Shown here piece by piece: positions 1 to 8,942 of a DNA stretch of 64,000 nucleotides. The translations under genes were made by a program, and so were the position numbers. The notes beneath the pieces were generated by a model. The model worked only from the letters and a program-made list of their open reading frames with translations. It did no database searches and had not been told where the DNA came from. How positions within the stretch are numbered: the first letter of the stretch is position 1; every line of letters begins with the position of its first letter. Source of the stretch: Paracoccus sp. IB05 (GTDB lineage: Bacteria > Pseudomonadota > Alphaproteobacteria > Rhodobacterales > Rhodobacteraceae); the NCBI RefSeq assembly GCF_016405985.1, contig NZ_JAEFCF010000001.1, positions 124,001 to 188,000 on the forward strand. The letters are read 5' to 3'.

Positions 1-2
1 TC

Positions 3-515
3 AGGGCACGCGATCTGAACCGGCGCAATCCCGAGGTTCACAACCAGCTCGGCAATCTCTCGCTCCAGGAGATGCACCCCAAGACCGCCATCGAACATTT
101 CGATGCAGCTCTGCGGATCGACCGGACCAATCTCGCGGCGCTTACCGGGAAAGCTGTCTCTCTTGACTACCTGTCACGCCATGCAGAAGCCCAGGAGGTC
201 TACACGCGCGCCCTGCAGACCTGGCCGACCAACTTCCCCTTGCTGAGCAACTACGCCCTTTCCCAGGTGCTGGGCGGCAATATCGGCGCCGGGATGAAAC
301 TGATGGAGGAACTGCTGCGCGATCCTGCAAATGGCGACACCGTGCGCGCCAATCTGGCCATCGCCTATGCCCTGGACGGGCGCAGCCGGGATGCGAAAGC
401 AATGTTGTCGGGCCTTATGTCTGATGCCGATATCGAGACGAGCCTGCGCCACTACGCGGCCGCACGGCAGGATTACCTTGCCGGTAAGCCGATCGGATAC
501 ATGATCTTTCAGTAG
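3..515 (+). CDS. tadD: TadD-like TPR protein, 3' part (5' end outside window)
   Basis: The reading frame is open from the window edge to the stop at 515, so the protein is N-terminally cut; at least 170 residues are visible. They form tetratricopeptide-type helical pairs, for example an A-x-x-x-Y/F-x-x-A-L pattern around the segments reading AIEHFDAALRID and AEAQEVYTRALQTWP. TadD is the TPR lipoprotein that helps assemble the Tad secretin in the outer membrane, and the genes just downstream are Tad genes, which supports the call; the signal peptide and lipobox cannot be checked here. The internal Met at 72 is not the start because coding sequence with TPR character continues upstream of it. 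Confidence 0.75.
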   Translation, partial: RARDLNRRNPEVHNQLGNLSLQEMHPKTAIEHFDAALRIDRTNLAALTGKAVSLDYLSRHAEAQEVYTRALQTWPTNFPLLSNYALSQVLGGNIGAGMKLMEELLRDPANGDTVRANLAIAYALDGRSRDAKAMLSGLMSDADIETSLRHYAAARQDYLAGKPIGYMIFQ

Positions 516-618
516 AACAAGAGTTGCGTGACCTTACTTAGTATGTAGCGTACAGACGCCTGATCGGAATACCGCGCGAAATGATGTTTGCGCCTTCCGG
601 AAACGTGAGGAGGGCCAG

Positions 619-876
619 GTGACAAGATCAGTAAGATTTGCGACCGGCCAGAGTGGTGCCATCTCTGTCGACTGGCTGGTGCTGAGCGCAGCTGCGTTTG
701 CGCTGGCTGCTGCTGCAATGGCGATCGTGAACAGCGGCGTTCTGGATCTGGCATCGGAAAAGCTCGCCCAGATCGTAGAGCATGCGGTTGACGAAGTCGG
801 AAATGACACCACAGATAGAAAACTTAACTATACCCAGGGTTGCACGAAGCAATGCACGTCAAAATCATCGCACTGA
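619..876 (+). CDS. Small pilin-like membrane protein of the Tad locus
   Basis: An 85-residue protein with a GTG start at 619, preceded by a GAGGAGG-type ribosome binding site. After about 10 polar residues there is GAISVDWLVLSAAAFALA, a glycine followed by a long hydrophobic helix. This is the arrangement of Flp/TadE-type prepilins and of small alphaproteobacterial pilin-like proteins with a V-D-W motif. The C-terminal third is polar and has two cysteines. It lies between tadD and cpaB, so a role as major or minor pilin is plausible. The usual Flp Glu+5 appears as Asp, so I do not claim it is the main Flp pilin. Its 3' end overlaps the start of cpaB by 25 bases. Confidence 0.6.
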   Translation: MTRSVRFATGQSGAISVDWLVLSAAAFALAAAAMAIVNSGVLDLASEKLAQIVEHAVDEVGNDTTDRKLNYTQGCTKQCTSKSSH

Positions 877-1730
877 TCGCTTGCGGGATCGCCCTGGCTC
901 TTGGCGGGGCGTTCGGCACCTTTCACTATACAAGGGCCCTGGAGCTCGAGCTTGTCGCGGCACGCAGCAGTTTACGCGCCTTTGGTGAGACTGTTGAGAT
1001 ACCGCTGGCGGCCCGCGACATCGCACCCGGCACCGTGCTGACTGCGGATAGCTTTGTTACAGCAAAAGTTCCGGTCAGCTATCTGCCCGGCAACATCCTG
1101 CAAGGTCTGCCCGTGGCAGCCGCGGGCGAGACCTTTGTGGCGCTGACCGCGCTGAAAGCCGGAAACGCGATATTCGATACAGACATTGCGATAACGGGCA
1201 CCACGCCGGCAGGGGTGCTGCTGCCGGTCGGAAACGGTCGGATTTTTGCCATCACGCCGCGCAATCTGGCCGATTTCAGCGGCAAGCTTGCAGACGGTAC
1301 CCGGGTCGACATTGTCTGGACCCAGGATATCGGCGCCGGGAAATCCGAGACCAGACTGATCGCGACCGGTTTGCGCGTCAGAACGCCGCCCGCAAACGGG
1401 CAGCCTGCCGGGGCAGTTTCAGCGCTTGCTGACAAGCTGTTGCTGGAAGGAGAGTTCACGGACGCCATTCGCGGGGTCGTGGCCAATCATCAGAGCGGCT
1501 TTATGAGCATCATCCTGTCGGATGGCAGCCGCAGCCTTGACGGTGATTTTGTGGTGTTTGGCCCGACCGACCTTGAGAAACTGCCGCTGGCGGTGCGCGC
1601 CTCCGGCACCCAGGACACAGGCGGCTCCTCCATACTCGGCAAGATCACCGGCGGGAACTCTTCCCGGGAGCGCTGTCCGACCGCAGTTATCAGGGGCGGT
1701 TCCAGATCGATTGCCGAAGTCCCATGCTGA
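852..1730 (+). CDS. cpaB: Flp pilus assembly protein CpaB/RcpC
   Basis: A 292-residue protein with an N-terminal membrane anchor (about residues 3-20) followed by a SAF domain reading VEIPLAARDIAPGTVLTADS (about residues 47-67), typical of CpaB/RcpC. CpaB sits in the periplasm and works with the secretin of the Tad system. I chose the ATG at 852; a TTG four codons upstream keeps the frame open but has no better ribosome binding site. The last bases overlap cpaE by 7 nucleotides. In most Tad loci the secretin gene cpaC/rcpA follows cpaB; here cpaE follows directly. Confidence 0.85.
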   Translation: MHVKIIALIACGIALALGGAFGTFHYTRALELELVAARSSLRAFGETVEIPLAARDIAPGTVLTADSFVTAKVPVSYLPGNILQGLPVAAAGETFVALTALKAGNAIFDTDIAITGTTPAGVLLPVGNGRIFAITPRNLADFSGKLADGTRVDIVWTQDIGAGKSETRLIATGLRVRTPPANGQPAGAVSALADKLLLEGEFTDAIRGVVANHQSGFMSIILSDGSRSLDGDFVVFGPTDLEKLPLAVRASGTQDTGGSSILGKITGGNSSRERCPTAVIRGGSRSIAEVPC

Positions 1731-3055
1731 GCAAACGTCGGACCACACAAGAAACGCGCCTTTGCTCGATCTGCGATGGCGTTGACGCCGTGATGCTTTT
1801 TGCGGCCTGGTTCTCGCGCATTCCACCCGGTGCGGTTCGCACGGATCTGTCTATGTCCGAGGCGCTCGACCATCTGCAACTGCATCGGGAAGACCGCTTC
1901 GACACCGTGGTTCTGGTCCCGAATGCCAGTAAGACGGCGCTGCCGCGCCTTTTGCAGGCGCTTGTGGAAGAGGCAGGCCGGCACACGGGCGAAGTGCTGG
2001 TGCTGCTGCCGCTGAAGTCGCGGTTGCAGATCCCGGATGCCGCGCGCAAAGGGTTTAAGGTTCTCTACGGCCCCCCCTTTACCGATACTGCCCCACCTGC
2101 CGGAGAGGACGCCCCCGCTGACAGGACAGCCGGGCCCGGATCAGACAGCGCAGCCGGTTCTGCACCGGCTTCAGGATTCTGGGGAAGGTTCCTCCCGCGC
2201 AAGGGGAAGAACAGGATATCCGTTCCCGCGCCGTCCGATCCTATAGTGCCGCCACCCGGACGCGACCTGCCTGACGCGCTGAAAACAATCATGGTGCTCC
2301 CCATCTGCGGCGGGGCGGGTGCGACAACAATCGCCGTCAATCTTGCCGCTGAACTGGCGCAGGCGCAGCAGGACCGCACTGTCTGCCTGATTGATCTCCA
2401 CCTGCAATATGGCAATGTCGCAACCTATGCGGGCCTCACGGCGAATTCGCGCATTCTTGACGCCTATCGCGGTATTGAGGCGCTCGACTCTGATGCCTTC
2501 GACATGTGCCTGCGCAGCACCGCCCCAAACCTGCATATTTTCTCTGACCCGGGCGAGATCCTGCCGGTCGACGGGATCAATGCCGCACATCTGCGCCGCC
2601 TTATCGGGCTCGCCCGCAACAAGGCGGATCTGGTGATTGTTGATCTGCCGCATCAGCTTCCGGACTGGAGCGGGGCCGCCTTCGACCAGGCCTCTGTCAT
2701 TCTGGCCCCTGCCCTGCTCGACGTTCGTTCCGCGCAGAACCTCGCGAAGCTGCAGGATCTTATCCGATCCGAAGGGCTGCCCGGAGGCAAATTCCGCTGC
2801 CTGCTCAACCGCGCGCCGCTGCGGCGGTCCCAGCTGTGGGAAGACGCCCGCGCCCGGTTTGAAAAGGACAATGAGTTCGGCGTGTTCAAAACCCTGCCCG
2901 ACGGAGGAGATCCGGTTTCCATGGCCTGCAATGCCGGAATTCCCCTGGCGAGGCATGCGCCGGCGAATGTCTTTCGACTGGCGGTCCGCGACCTGGCCGC
3001 AGACATCCTTGCCAAGGCAGGGCCCCGAGAGCTGACCACGGCGGAGGCTGGCTGA
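1724..3055 (+). CDS. cpaE: CpaE/TadZ-type MinD-like pilus localisation ATPase
   Basis: A 443-residue protein. The N-terminal 110 residues resemble a degenerate receiver domain, followed by a Pro/Ala/Gly-rich linker (about 115-175) and a ParA/MinD-type ATPase domain. The P-loop reads CGGAGATTIAVNLA, without the usual second lysine (Ala, as in many CpaE proteins) and with Cys in place of the deviant-Walker lysine. A Walker B-like strand (ADLVIVDLPHQLPDW) follows. CpaE/TadZ marks the pole or site where the Tad machine assembles. Its start overlaps cpaB, and its stop shares a base with the cpaF start, so the genes are translationally coupled. Confidence 0.85.
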   Translation: MLSKRRTTQETRLCSICDGVDAVMLFAAWFSRIPPGAVRTDLSMSEALDHLQLHREDRFDTVVLVPNASKTALPRLLQALVEEAGRHTGEVLVLLPLKSRLQIPDAARKGFKVLYGPPFTDTAPPAGEDAPADRTAGPGSDSAAGSAPASGFWGRFLPRKGKNRISVPAPSDPIVPPPGRDLPDALKTIMVLPICGGAGATTIAVNLAAELAQAQQDRTVCLIDLHLQYGNVATYAGLTANSRILDAYRGIEALDSDAFDMCLRSTAPNLHIFSDPGEILPVDGINAAHLRRLIGLARNKADLVIVDLPHQLPDWSGAAFDQASVILAPALLDVRSAQNLAKLQDLIRSEGLPGGKFRCLLNRAPLRRSQLWEDARARFEKDNEFGVFKTLPDGGDPVSMACNAGIPLARHAPANVFRLAVRDLAADILAKAGPRELTTAEAG

Positions 3056-4452
3056 TGTTCCGTAAATTTCGCGACAGCAGACTTGCAGAGCAAAGCGAGG
3101 CTCCCCAGGAGAACCCGCTCAGCCATTTTCAGCCCGAAGCCGCGCTGCCGGCGGAAATTCCTTCGGCAGAGAACCAGGCCGCACGCCAGCGGCGGCGCAA
3201 GCTGACCGAGATCCGGCAGCAGGCCCATCAGCAATTGCTGGAGGTTCTCAACCTTTCCGCTTTGGTGCAGGCCTCGGAGGCAGATATCAAAGCCGAGATT
3301 GCCTCGGTCCTGAAAGCGGTCATCCCGTCGCAAAGTGTTGCGGTCAGCCGGTCCGACCGCGACAGCCTGGTCAATGATCTCTATTATGAGGTCATGGGGC
3401 TGGGGCCGCTGGAAATCCTGCTCAATGACGAGACCGTTTCGGATATTCTGATCAATGGCCCGGAGCAGGTTTTCATCGAACAGGGCGGGCTTCTGGAACT
3501 GACCGATGTGCAATTCCAGGACGAGGCCCATCTGCGCCGCATCCTGCAAAAGATCGTCGGCATGGTCGGGCGCCGGCTGGACGAATCCACCCCCTATGTC
3601 GATGCCCGGCTTCAGGATGGCTCACGCCTCAATGCCGTGATTTCCCCGATTGCGCTTGATGGCACGCTGGTTTCCATCCGGAAATTCCGCAAGGACAAGC
3701 TCAGCCTCGAACAGCTGACCTTTCTGGGCGCGATGAGCGAGAAGATGGCGATCTATCTGCGCGCCGCCGTTGCCTGCCGGCTGAATATCGTGATCTCGGG
3801 CGGGACCGGCTCGGGCAAGACCACGCTGATGAATGCGCTTTCGGCCTATATCGGCAAGCGCGAACGGATCATCACCGTCGAAGACACTGCCGAATTGCAG
3901 CTCCAGCAAAAACATGTCGGCCGGATGGAAAGCCGCCCGCCCAATATCGAAGGCAAAGGCGCCGTCACCCAGCGGGATTGTCTGCGCAATGCGCTCAGGA
4001 TGCGCCCCGACCGGATCATCGTGGGCGAGACCCGTGGCGATGAGGTGATCGACATGCTGCAGGCGATGAACACCGGGCATGACGGCTCGATGACGACAAT
4101 CCACGCCAACTCTGCCCGCGACGCCACCAGCCGGCTGGAGAACATGGTTGCCATGGCGGGGATCGAGATCCCCCTGACAGCTTTGCGGCGCCAGGTCGCC
4201 AGCGCGGTCAACCTGATCGTGCAGGTCAACCGTTTGCAGGATGGCAGCCGCAAAGTGACCTCGATCACCGAAGTGACGGGCTGCGAAGGCGATGTCCTCA
4301 CCATGCAGGAGCTGTTCTATTTCGAACATAGCGGTGTGACCCCCGATGGCCGTGTCGAAGGGCATTTCGCCGCGACCGGGGTACGCTCGGACTCGTCCGA
4401 CCGCTTCCGCCGCTGGGGGATCACCCTGCCGCCCGACCTTTACGGGGTGTGA
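3055..4452 (+). CDS. cpaF: Tad secretion ATPase CpaF/TadA
   Basis: A 465-residue PilT/VirB11-superfamily ATPase. Visible elements are the N-terminal helical domain with [20 protein letters not shown] (about residues 118-140), the Walker A box GGTGSGKTT (about 248-256), the Asp box region with [11 protein letters not shown], the Walker B/His box [20 protein letters not shown] (about 319-339), and [12 protein letters not shown] typical of CpaF. It energises Flp pilus assembly at the cytoplasmic face of the inner membrane together with TadB and TadC. Its length fits the family. The ATG at 3055 overlaps the cpaE stop. Confidence 0.95.
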   Translation: MFRKFRDSRLAEQSEAPQENPLSHFQPEAALPAEIPSAENQAARQRRRKLTEIRQQAHQQLLEVLNLSALVQASEADIKAEIASVLKAVIPSQSVAVSRSDRDSLVNDLYYEVMGLGPLEILLNDETVSDILINGPEQVFIEQGGLLELTDVQFQDEAHLRRILQKIVGMVGRRLDESTPYVDARLQDGSRLNAVISPIALDGTLVSIRKFRKDKLSLEQLTFLGAMSEKMAIYLRAAVACRLNIVISGGTGSGKTTLMNALSAYIGKRERIITVEDTAELQLQQKHVGRMESRPPNIEGKGAVTQRDCLRNALRMRPDRIIVGETRGDEVIDMLQAMNTGHDGSMTTIHANSARDATSRLENMVAMAGIEIPLTALRRQVASAVNLIVQVNRLQDGSRKVTSITEVTGCEGDVLTMQELFYFEHSGVTPDGRVEGHFAATGVRSDSSDRFRRWGITLPPDLYGV

Positions 4453-4454
4453 CA

Positions 4455-5414
4455 ATGAGCCTTGCTCTCATTCTTTCGCTTTTGGTCGGAGCAGGGCTGG
4501 GGCTGATTGTCGTTGCAATTTGCTATAGCCGCGTGCTGCGCCGCCGCGCCTTTTTGCAAGCCGTCGTCGCGCGCTTTTCAGGCCGGTCCGCGACCGGCGG
4601 GGATGAGCCCGCACCGGATCAAGTGGCGCTGCGTCGCGACGGGCCGCCATCCTGGTGGCGTCCGCTGCTGCCCGGCAAATGGGACGACGTCAATATGGCC
4701 GCCTTCACCGCCGAAATGCGGCGGATTGCCCTTGTCCTGACGCTGACCATCACGACCCTGGTGATGATTTTGTTCAACGCGCTTCTGAACATCAATATCC
4801 TGATTGGCGCGGTGGCCGGGCTGCTGCTGTCAGCGGTCGTATGGTATTTCTGGATGAAGATGCGCAGCAACAAACGATTGCTCCGCATCGAAGAAGGTGT
4901 GCCCGAGGCGCTCGATATGATCGTGCGCTCGCTCCGGGTCGGTCTGCCGGTCAGCACCGCGCTCCAGGTTGTCGGCCAGGAGCTGATCGGTCCGCTGGCC
5001 GAAGAATTTGGCGAGACCTCGCGCCGGATCAGCTATGGCCAGGAACCGGTATCTGCTTTGCGCGAAATGGCAGATCGCTGCAAGAACCAGAGCCTGAGGT
5101 TTCTGGCTGCTGCTGTGGCGCTGCAATCCTCGACAGGTGGCAATCTGGCCGAAGTGCTTGAGCGTCTTTGCTCCATCGCGCGGGGCCGGCAACAGTTGCA
5201 GCGCAAAGTACGGTCGATCACAGCCGAAGCGAAGTGGTCGGGACGGTTCCTGTCCTTCTTCCCGATGGGCGCCACGGTGATGCTGCTGGCCATCAACCCG
5301 GACTATTTCTCCGAGATCTCTGACAAACCCTTCTTCATTCCCATGCTCTGCGTCGTCGCCGGCCTGTTGTTCATGAACATGCTGTTCATGCGCTGGCTCG
5401 TGAAGATCGAATAA
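4455..5414 (+). CDS. tadB: Tad pilus inner-membrane protein TadB
   Basis: A 319-residue GspF/TadB-type inner-membrane protein. It has a hydrophobic N-terminus (about 3-24), a pair of helices near 95-140, the cytoplasmic GspF-like domain (for example EGVPEALDMIVRSLRVGLPV and SLRFLAAAVALQSSTGGNLAE) and two C-terminal membrane segments. TadB pairs with TadC as the platform on which CpaF acts. A GTG at 4449 overlapping the cpaF stop could also start translation; I prefer the ATG at 4455 because a GGGGTG sequence precedes it at normal spacing. Confidence 0.92.
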   Translation: MSLALILSLLVGAGLGLIVVAICYSRVLRRRAFLQAVVARFSGRSATGGDEPAPDQVALRRDGPPSWWRPLLPGKWDDVNMAAFTAEMRRIALVLTLTITTLVMILFNALLNINILIGAVAGLLLSAVVWYFWMKMRSNKRLLRIEEGVPEALDMIVRSLRVGLPVSTALQVVGQELIGPLAEEFGETSRRISYGQEPVSALREMADRCKNQSLRFLAAAVALQSSTGGNLAEVLERLCSIARGRQQLQRKVRSITAEAKWSGRFLSFFPMGATVMLLAINPDYFSEISDKPFFIPMLCVVAGLLFMNMLFMRWLVKIE

Positions 5415-5445
5415 GGCGGGTGACGGATATGACAGAGGGCATTGA

Positions 5446-6309
5446 ATGATCGCTATCAGCTCCTGGATCCTGTTGGGAAGCTTCATCGGCTGCGCCCTGA
5501 TGTTCGCGATGGCCCTTTTGTTGTTGCAGCGTGCCCCTGCGGCCCCTGCTGCGGCACCGGCGAAGCCTGTCCCGGATATGCCCCTTGTCATGGCCGAGTC
5601 AGAATCCGACAATTCCGAGCTTCGCAGACAGTTGTTCCAGGCCGGCTTTCATCACCCGAAAGCCGTGCGCTGGTTTCTTTACGCCAAGGTCGGTTTCGCG
5701 ATTGTCGCGCTGCTTCTTTCGCTGATCCTGCTGCGTGTGATGCCGCAATTGCGGGATCTGGCGCCGCTGCCGCAACTGGGCTTCCAGCTGGTTATGGCGG
5801 TGCTGGGCTATTTCATACCCGTGATGATTGTTGACAGACGGCGCACCGCCTGGCTGAAGCGGATCGAGATCGCGCTGCCGGATGCGCTGGATTTCATGCT
5901 CATCTGCGTCGAGGCGGGGCAGTCCACCGATATCGCAGTTATGCGTGTCGCAGAGGAGCTGGCCCCGGTCCACCCGGACCTCTCCGCGGGCCTCGTCAAC
6001 CTGACCGAAGCGCTGGCCGCAGGGGCCGACCGCCAGGAAGCCTGGCTGAAACTGGTTTATGAAACCGGCAATCAGGATCTTCGACAGCTGGCAACTATCA
6101 TTCTGCAATCCTCGACCATGGGCACGCCGGTCGCCCAGACCCTGCGCGTGTTCAGCGCAGACCTCCGTGACCAGCGCGTCCGAAAAATAGAAGAACGTGC
6201 CAATATATTGCCGACCAAGATGACGCTCGGCACGATGATGTTTACCGTCCCGCCACTTTTGATCCTGCTGCTGGCCCCGGCCATCTACCGGATCGTCTCT
6301 TCATTCTGA
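5446..6309 (+). CDS. tadC: Tad pilus inner-membrane protein TadC
   Basis: A 287-residue GspF-domain membrane protein with an N-terminal membrane helix (about 5-28), two more near 85-130, the conserved stretch LPDALDFMLICVEAGQSTD, then LRQLATIILQSSTMGTPVAQ, and a C-terminal membrane helix. It follows tadB after 31 bases and is its usual partner in the Tad inner-membrane platform. The length and order tadB-tadC match other Tad loci. Confidence 0.92.
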   Translation: MIAISSWILLGSFIGCALMFAMALLLLQRAPAAPAAAPAKPVPDMPLVMAESESDNSELRRQLFQAGFHHPKAVRWFLYAKVGFAIVALLLSLILLRVMPQLRDLAPLPQLGFQLVMAVLGYFIPVMIVDRRRTAWLKRIEIALPDALDFMLICVEAGQSTDIAVMRVAEELAPVHPDLSAGLVNLTEALAAGADRQEAWLKLVYETGNQDLRQLATIILQSSTMGTPVAQTLRVFSADLRDQRVRKIEERANILPTKMTLGTMMFTVPPLLILLLAPAIYRIVSSF

Positions 6310-6332
6310 CCTGGACTGCGGACCTGACATAA

Positions 6333-8822
6333 ATGCCAATGCCGACAACGCAAATCAGCCGCCACAAATTCCGCTGGATCTCCGCGCTCTGCCTGGTCCT
6401 CACGCCCGGCCTTGGAGCCCAGCTTGTATTGGGCGGACGCCCCATGCTTGCGGTCCCGGATCTGATGCTGACCAGCGTCATGGTCTGGTCAACCATCGTC
6501 CATTTTGTTCTGGCCGGGCTTTTCGTGGGACATGGTCGCGTGATCGGTCTCCCGACGGTCCTTGCCTCCCTTATCGGCATGGCCCTTTTGCCGGGAATGC
6601 CGCTTATGCCATGGCTCAGTTTCCCCAATACATCCGCCTATTCCGCCATCGAGACCCTTACCGCGATATTTTTCTGGTTTTCCGGCATCGGGGCGGTGCT
6701 GATCAGCAGGTCAGCCTGGGCGCTGATACCAAACCGGCTCAGCGGTTTCAGCCTGGCGCTTCGCAACCCGGTGCATCTGACGGCGACAGCGCTGGTTCTG
6801 GCCTGCTGCTTCCTGCTGGCCACGTCCTTGCGCCCGCTCATTGCCGGCGAGCTTCCCAGGCTGGCCTCGGTCTCGGGGGCCTTTGTTGACGCGCTTTACG
6901 CGCTGACCGCCGCGGCGCTGGCCCTGCAGGGGATGGAGGTTCTGCGTGAAGCCGATTCCGACAACCGCCCGGCGCCACTCATGGTGGTGCTCGCCTTTCT
7001 GAGCGCCCTTGCCGCCCTTGCCTTTGTCATGGCACTGCCCGAACTCGCGCCTTCCGGTCAGGTCGGGGGGGTCGGGACAGTGCTTCTCACCGCAACCCTG
7101 GCAAGTGTGGTCCTGTTCCGCCGCCCTGCCCTGCTGCTCTGGGCCGGCATCCTTCTGACTGCCGCAACCCTGGCCTTCAACGCCTCGCAAACGGTCGGAG
7201 GCCCGGTTCTGCAATCGGTGTTCCTGGTCCTGCTGATCGCGGTCCTTTTCAGCATCGGCCAGCCAACAGCCGGGGGCAACGATCCTGTGGGCAATGCAGG
7301 CCTGCCTCCGGTGGCCGTCACCCGGCAGTTCCACAAGGCGGCCCAGGCCTGGATCGTCCGCGTCAATCTTGACGACCGCACGCTGCGCTTTGCCGGTGGC
7401 AGCGGCGAGAGCCTTGGCTATGGCGACCTCGTCCGGTTCGACGAGGCTTTTTCCGGGTCGGATTTCTCGGGCCTGATCGACCTGGTCCAGGTGCTGCGCA
7501 GCGACAGCAAGCGCGCGGCCTCACCCGTCAGGATCCAGCTGACCCGTGGCGGAAAAGATCCTGAGAAGAACACAACTCCGCGGCTCATGACATTCGAAGC
7601 CCATGTGCTCAGCAAATCCGCCCCCGAAGCCTGGCTTGCACTGGTCAGCCAGGAGCGCGAAAAAGATCTGTCCGGCCGCCTCGCCCGTTACGAACAGCTG
7701 CTCGGCGAGGCGATCCTGCGCGAAGAGCGCCTGCTCTCCATCGCATCGCATGAATTGCGCACCCCGATCGCCATCCTCTCCATGCTGGGCGAAGAGCTCA
7801 AATCCGGCACCGACTGGGCAGATATCGGCGCGGGTTACGAAAGAACCCTGGACCGGATCATCGCAATTCTTGATGATCTTCGGGCGGGCAGTGGTACGGG
7901 CGCCAGCCATATCGCCAATGCCGGCTTTACCATCCGTGAGATGGCGCAACAGGTGCTCGACATCTTCTCGACGGTCGCGATCAGCAATGGGATCAATCTG
8001 ACATTCACCCCCGGGAAGGACAGCGATACCCTTTTGCAAAGCGATCACAACCGGGTCTTCATCGCATTGTCAAAACTGGCCCATAATGCGATCATTCACT
8101 CCCGCGGCAGCGAAGTGACGATCGACGCCTTCGTGACCAGAGGGACCGAAGACGAGCGTATCGTGACCTGGCAGGTTGCGGATGACGGAATCGGCGTTGA
8201 ACCCGACCGGCATGAGAAGATTTTCGAGCCCTTTGAATCCGGTGCAGACAATCCTGACGAACGGCCCGGTCTCGGGCTTTACACCGCCCGTAAAGCAATC
8301 CGGCTGATGGGCGGAGATCTGATCCTTAACGATGACGGCAATGGCAGCCGGTTTGTTCTGACCCATCCGGCCCGAATGGCACGCCACCTGGTACAGCCGG
8401 AGCAAAAGGTAATCTCCATGAATGACATCACTCCGCTTTATGAGGATCGCAGCGTCCTGCTGGTCGAGGATAACAAGCTGGTCGGCGAAATCACCGTAAC
8501 CAGATTGCGCAAGCTGTTCAGGCAGGTTGACTGGGCGGAAAGCGGTGATGCCGGGCTGAAGCTGTTCCGCGAAAACAAATATGACATGGTGGTCGTCGAC
8601 CAGTTGCTGCCGGGCCTGATCGGAAGCGAGCTGGTGCGCGAAATACGGCAGACCGAGAAAACCATGCCGATTATTGGAATCACGGCCTCGACGCTTGGGT
8701 CGGAATGCCGCGATCTGGAAGAGGCAGGCGCCAATTATGCACTTGAGAAGCCTCTCAGCTTCGGCCAGCTCAAAAGCCTCGCTGACGAGTTTTTCGGTGA
8801 TGAGGCAAGGGCGGGGACATGA
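6333..8822 (+). CDS. Membrane hybrid histidine kinase with C-terminal receiver
   Basis: An 829-residue sensor kinase inside the Tad locus. About 310 N-terminal residues contain roughly eight membrane segments and no recognised ligand domain. A cytoplasmic linker is followed by a HisKA helix with the phospho-acceptor in SIASHELRTPIAIL (His near 473), the catalytic domain with N box SKLAHNAIIHS (about 578), G1 box ADDGIGVEPD (about 616) and G2 box RPGLGLYTARKA (about 643), and a receiver domain (about 704-820) with Asp near 756 in MVVVDQLLPG and the conserved Lys in LEKPLS. It starts 23 bases after tadC on the same strand, so it probably senses envelope or surface state for the pilus genes. The signal is unknown. 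Confidence 0.85.
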   Translation: MPMPTTQISRHKFRWISALCLVLTPGLGAQLVLGGRPMLAVPDLMLTSVMVWSTIVHFVLAGLFVGHGRVIGLPTVLASLIGMALLPGMPLMPWLSFPNTSAYSAIETLTAIFFWFSGIGAVLISRSAWALIPNRLSGFSLALRNPVHLTATALVLACCFLLATSLRPLIAGELPRLASVSGAFVDALYALTAAALALQGMEVLREADSDNRPAPLMVVLAFLSALAALAFVMALPELAPSGQVGGVGTVLLTATLASVVLFRRPALLLWAGILLTAATLAFNASQTVGGPVLQSVFLVLLIAVLFSIGQPTAGGNDPVGNAGLPPVAVTRQFHKAAQAWIVRVNLDDRTLRFAGGSGESLGYGDLVRFDEAFSGSDFSGLIDLVQVLRSDSKRAASPVRIQLTRGGKDPEKNTTPRLMTFEAHVLSKSAPEAWLALVSQEREKDLSGRLARYEQLLGEAILREERLLSIASHELRTPIAILSMLGEELKSGTDWADIGAGYERTLDRIIAILDDLRAGSGTGASHIANAGFTIREMAQQVLDIFSTVAISNGINLTFTPGKDSDTLLQSDHNRVFIALSKLAHNAIIHSRGSEVTIDAFVTRGTEDERIVTWQVADDGIGVEPDRHEKIFEPFESGADNPDERPGLGLYTARKAIRLMGGDLILNDDGNGSRFVLTHPARMARHLVQPEQKVISMNDITPLYEDRSVLLVEDNKLVGEITVTRLRKLFRQVDWAESGDAGLKLFRENKYDMVVVDQLLPGLIGSELVREIRQTEKTMPIIGITASTLGSECRDLEEAGANYALEKPLSFGQLKSLADEFFGDEARAGT

Positions 8823-8886
8823 CCTGACCCCGGCCGGTCAGCCGATAGCAAAGCCGCAAAAGCAGCTTTTTTCAGGAAATAATAAA

Positions 8887-8913
8887 CTTAAGGTTGTATT
8901 CTTCAACTTTAAG
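8887..8913 (+). promoter_or_regulatory. 10-bp inverted repeat upstream of the TadG-like gene
   Basis: CTTAAGGTTG (8887-8896) and CAACTTTAAG (8904-8913) are inverted repeats with one G-T mismatch and a 7-base spacer. They lie in an A+T-rich patch of about 60 bases between the kinase and the TadG-like gene. The patch is unusual in this GC-rich DNA, so it may hold the promoter or operator of the downstream gene. It has no long T run, so a terminator is less likely. Confidence 0.4.
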
Positions 8914-8942
8914 CGTAGGACTTATTCGGGGGCGTAGATTTC

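Noticed and set aside
2290-2360. Loss of the Walker A lysine in cpaE as evidence of a pseudogene
   Set aside because: CpaE/TadZ proteins commonly have Ala at this place, and the rest of the gene is intact and coupled to its neighbours.
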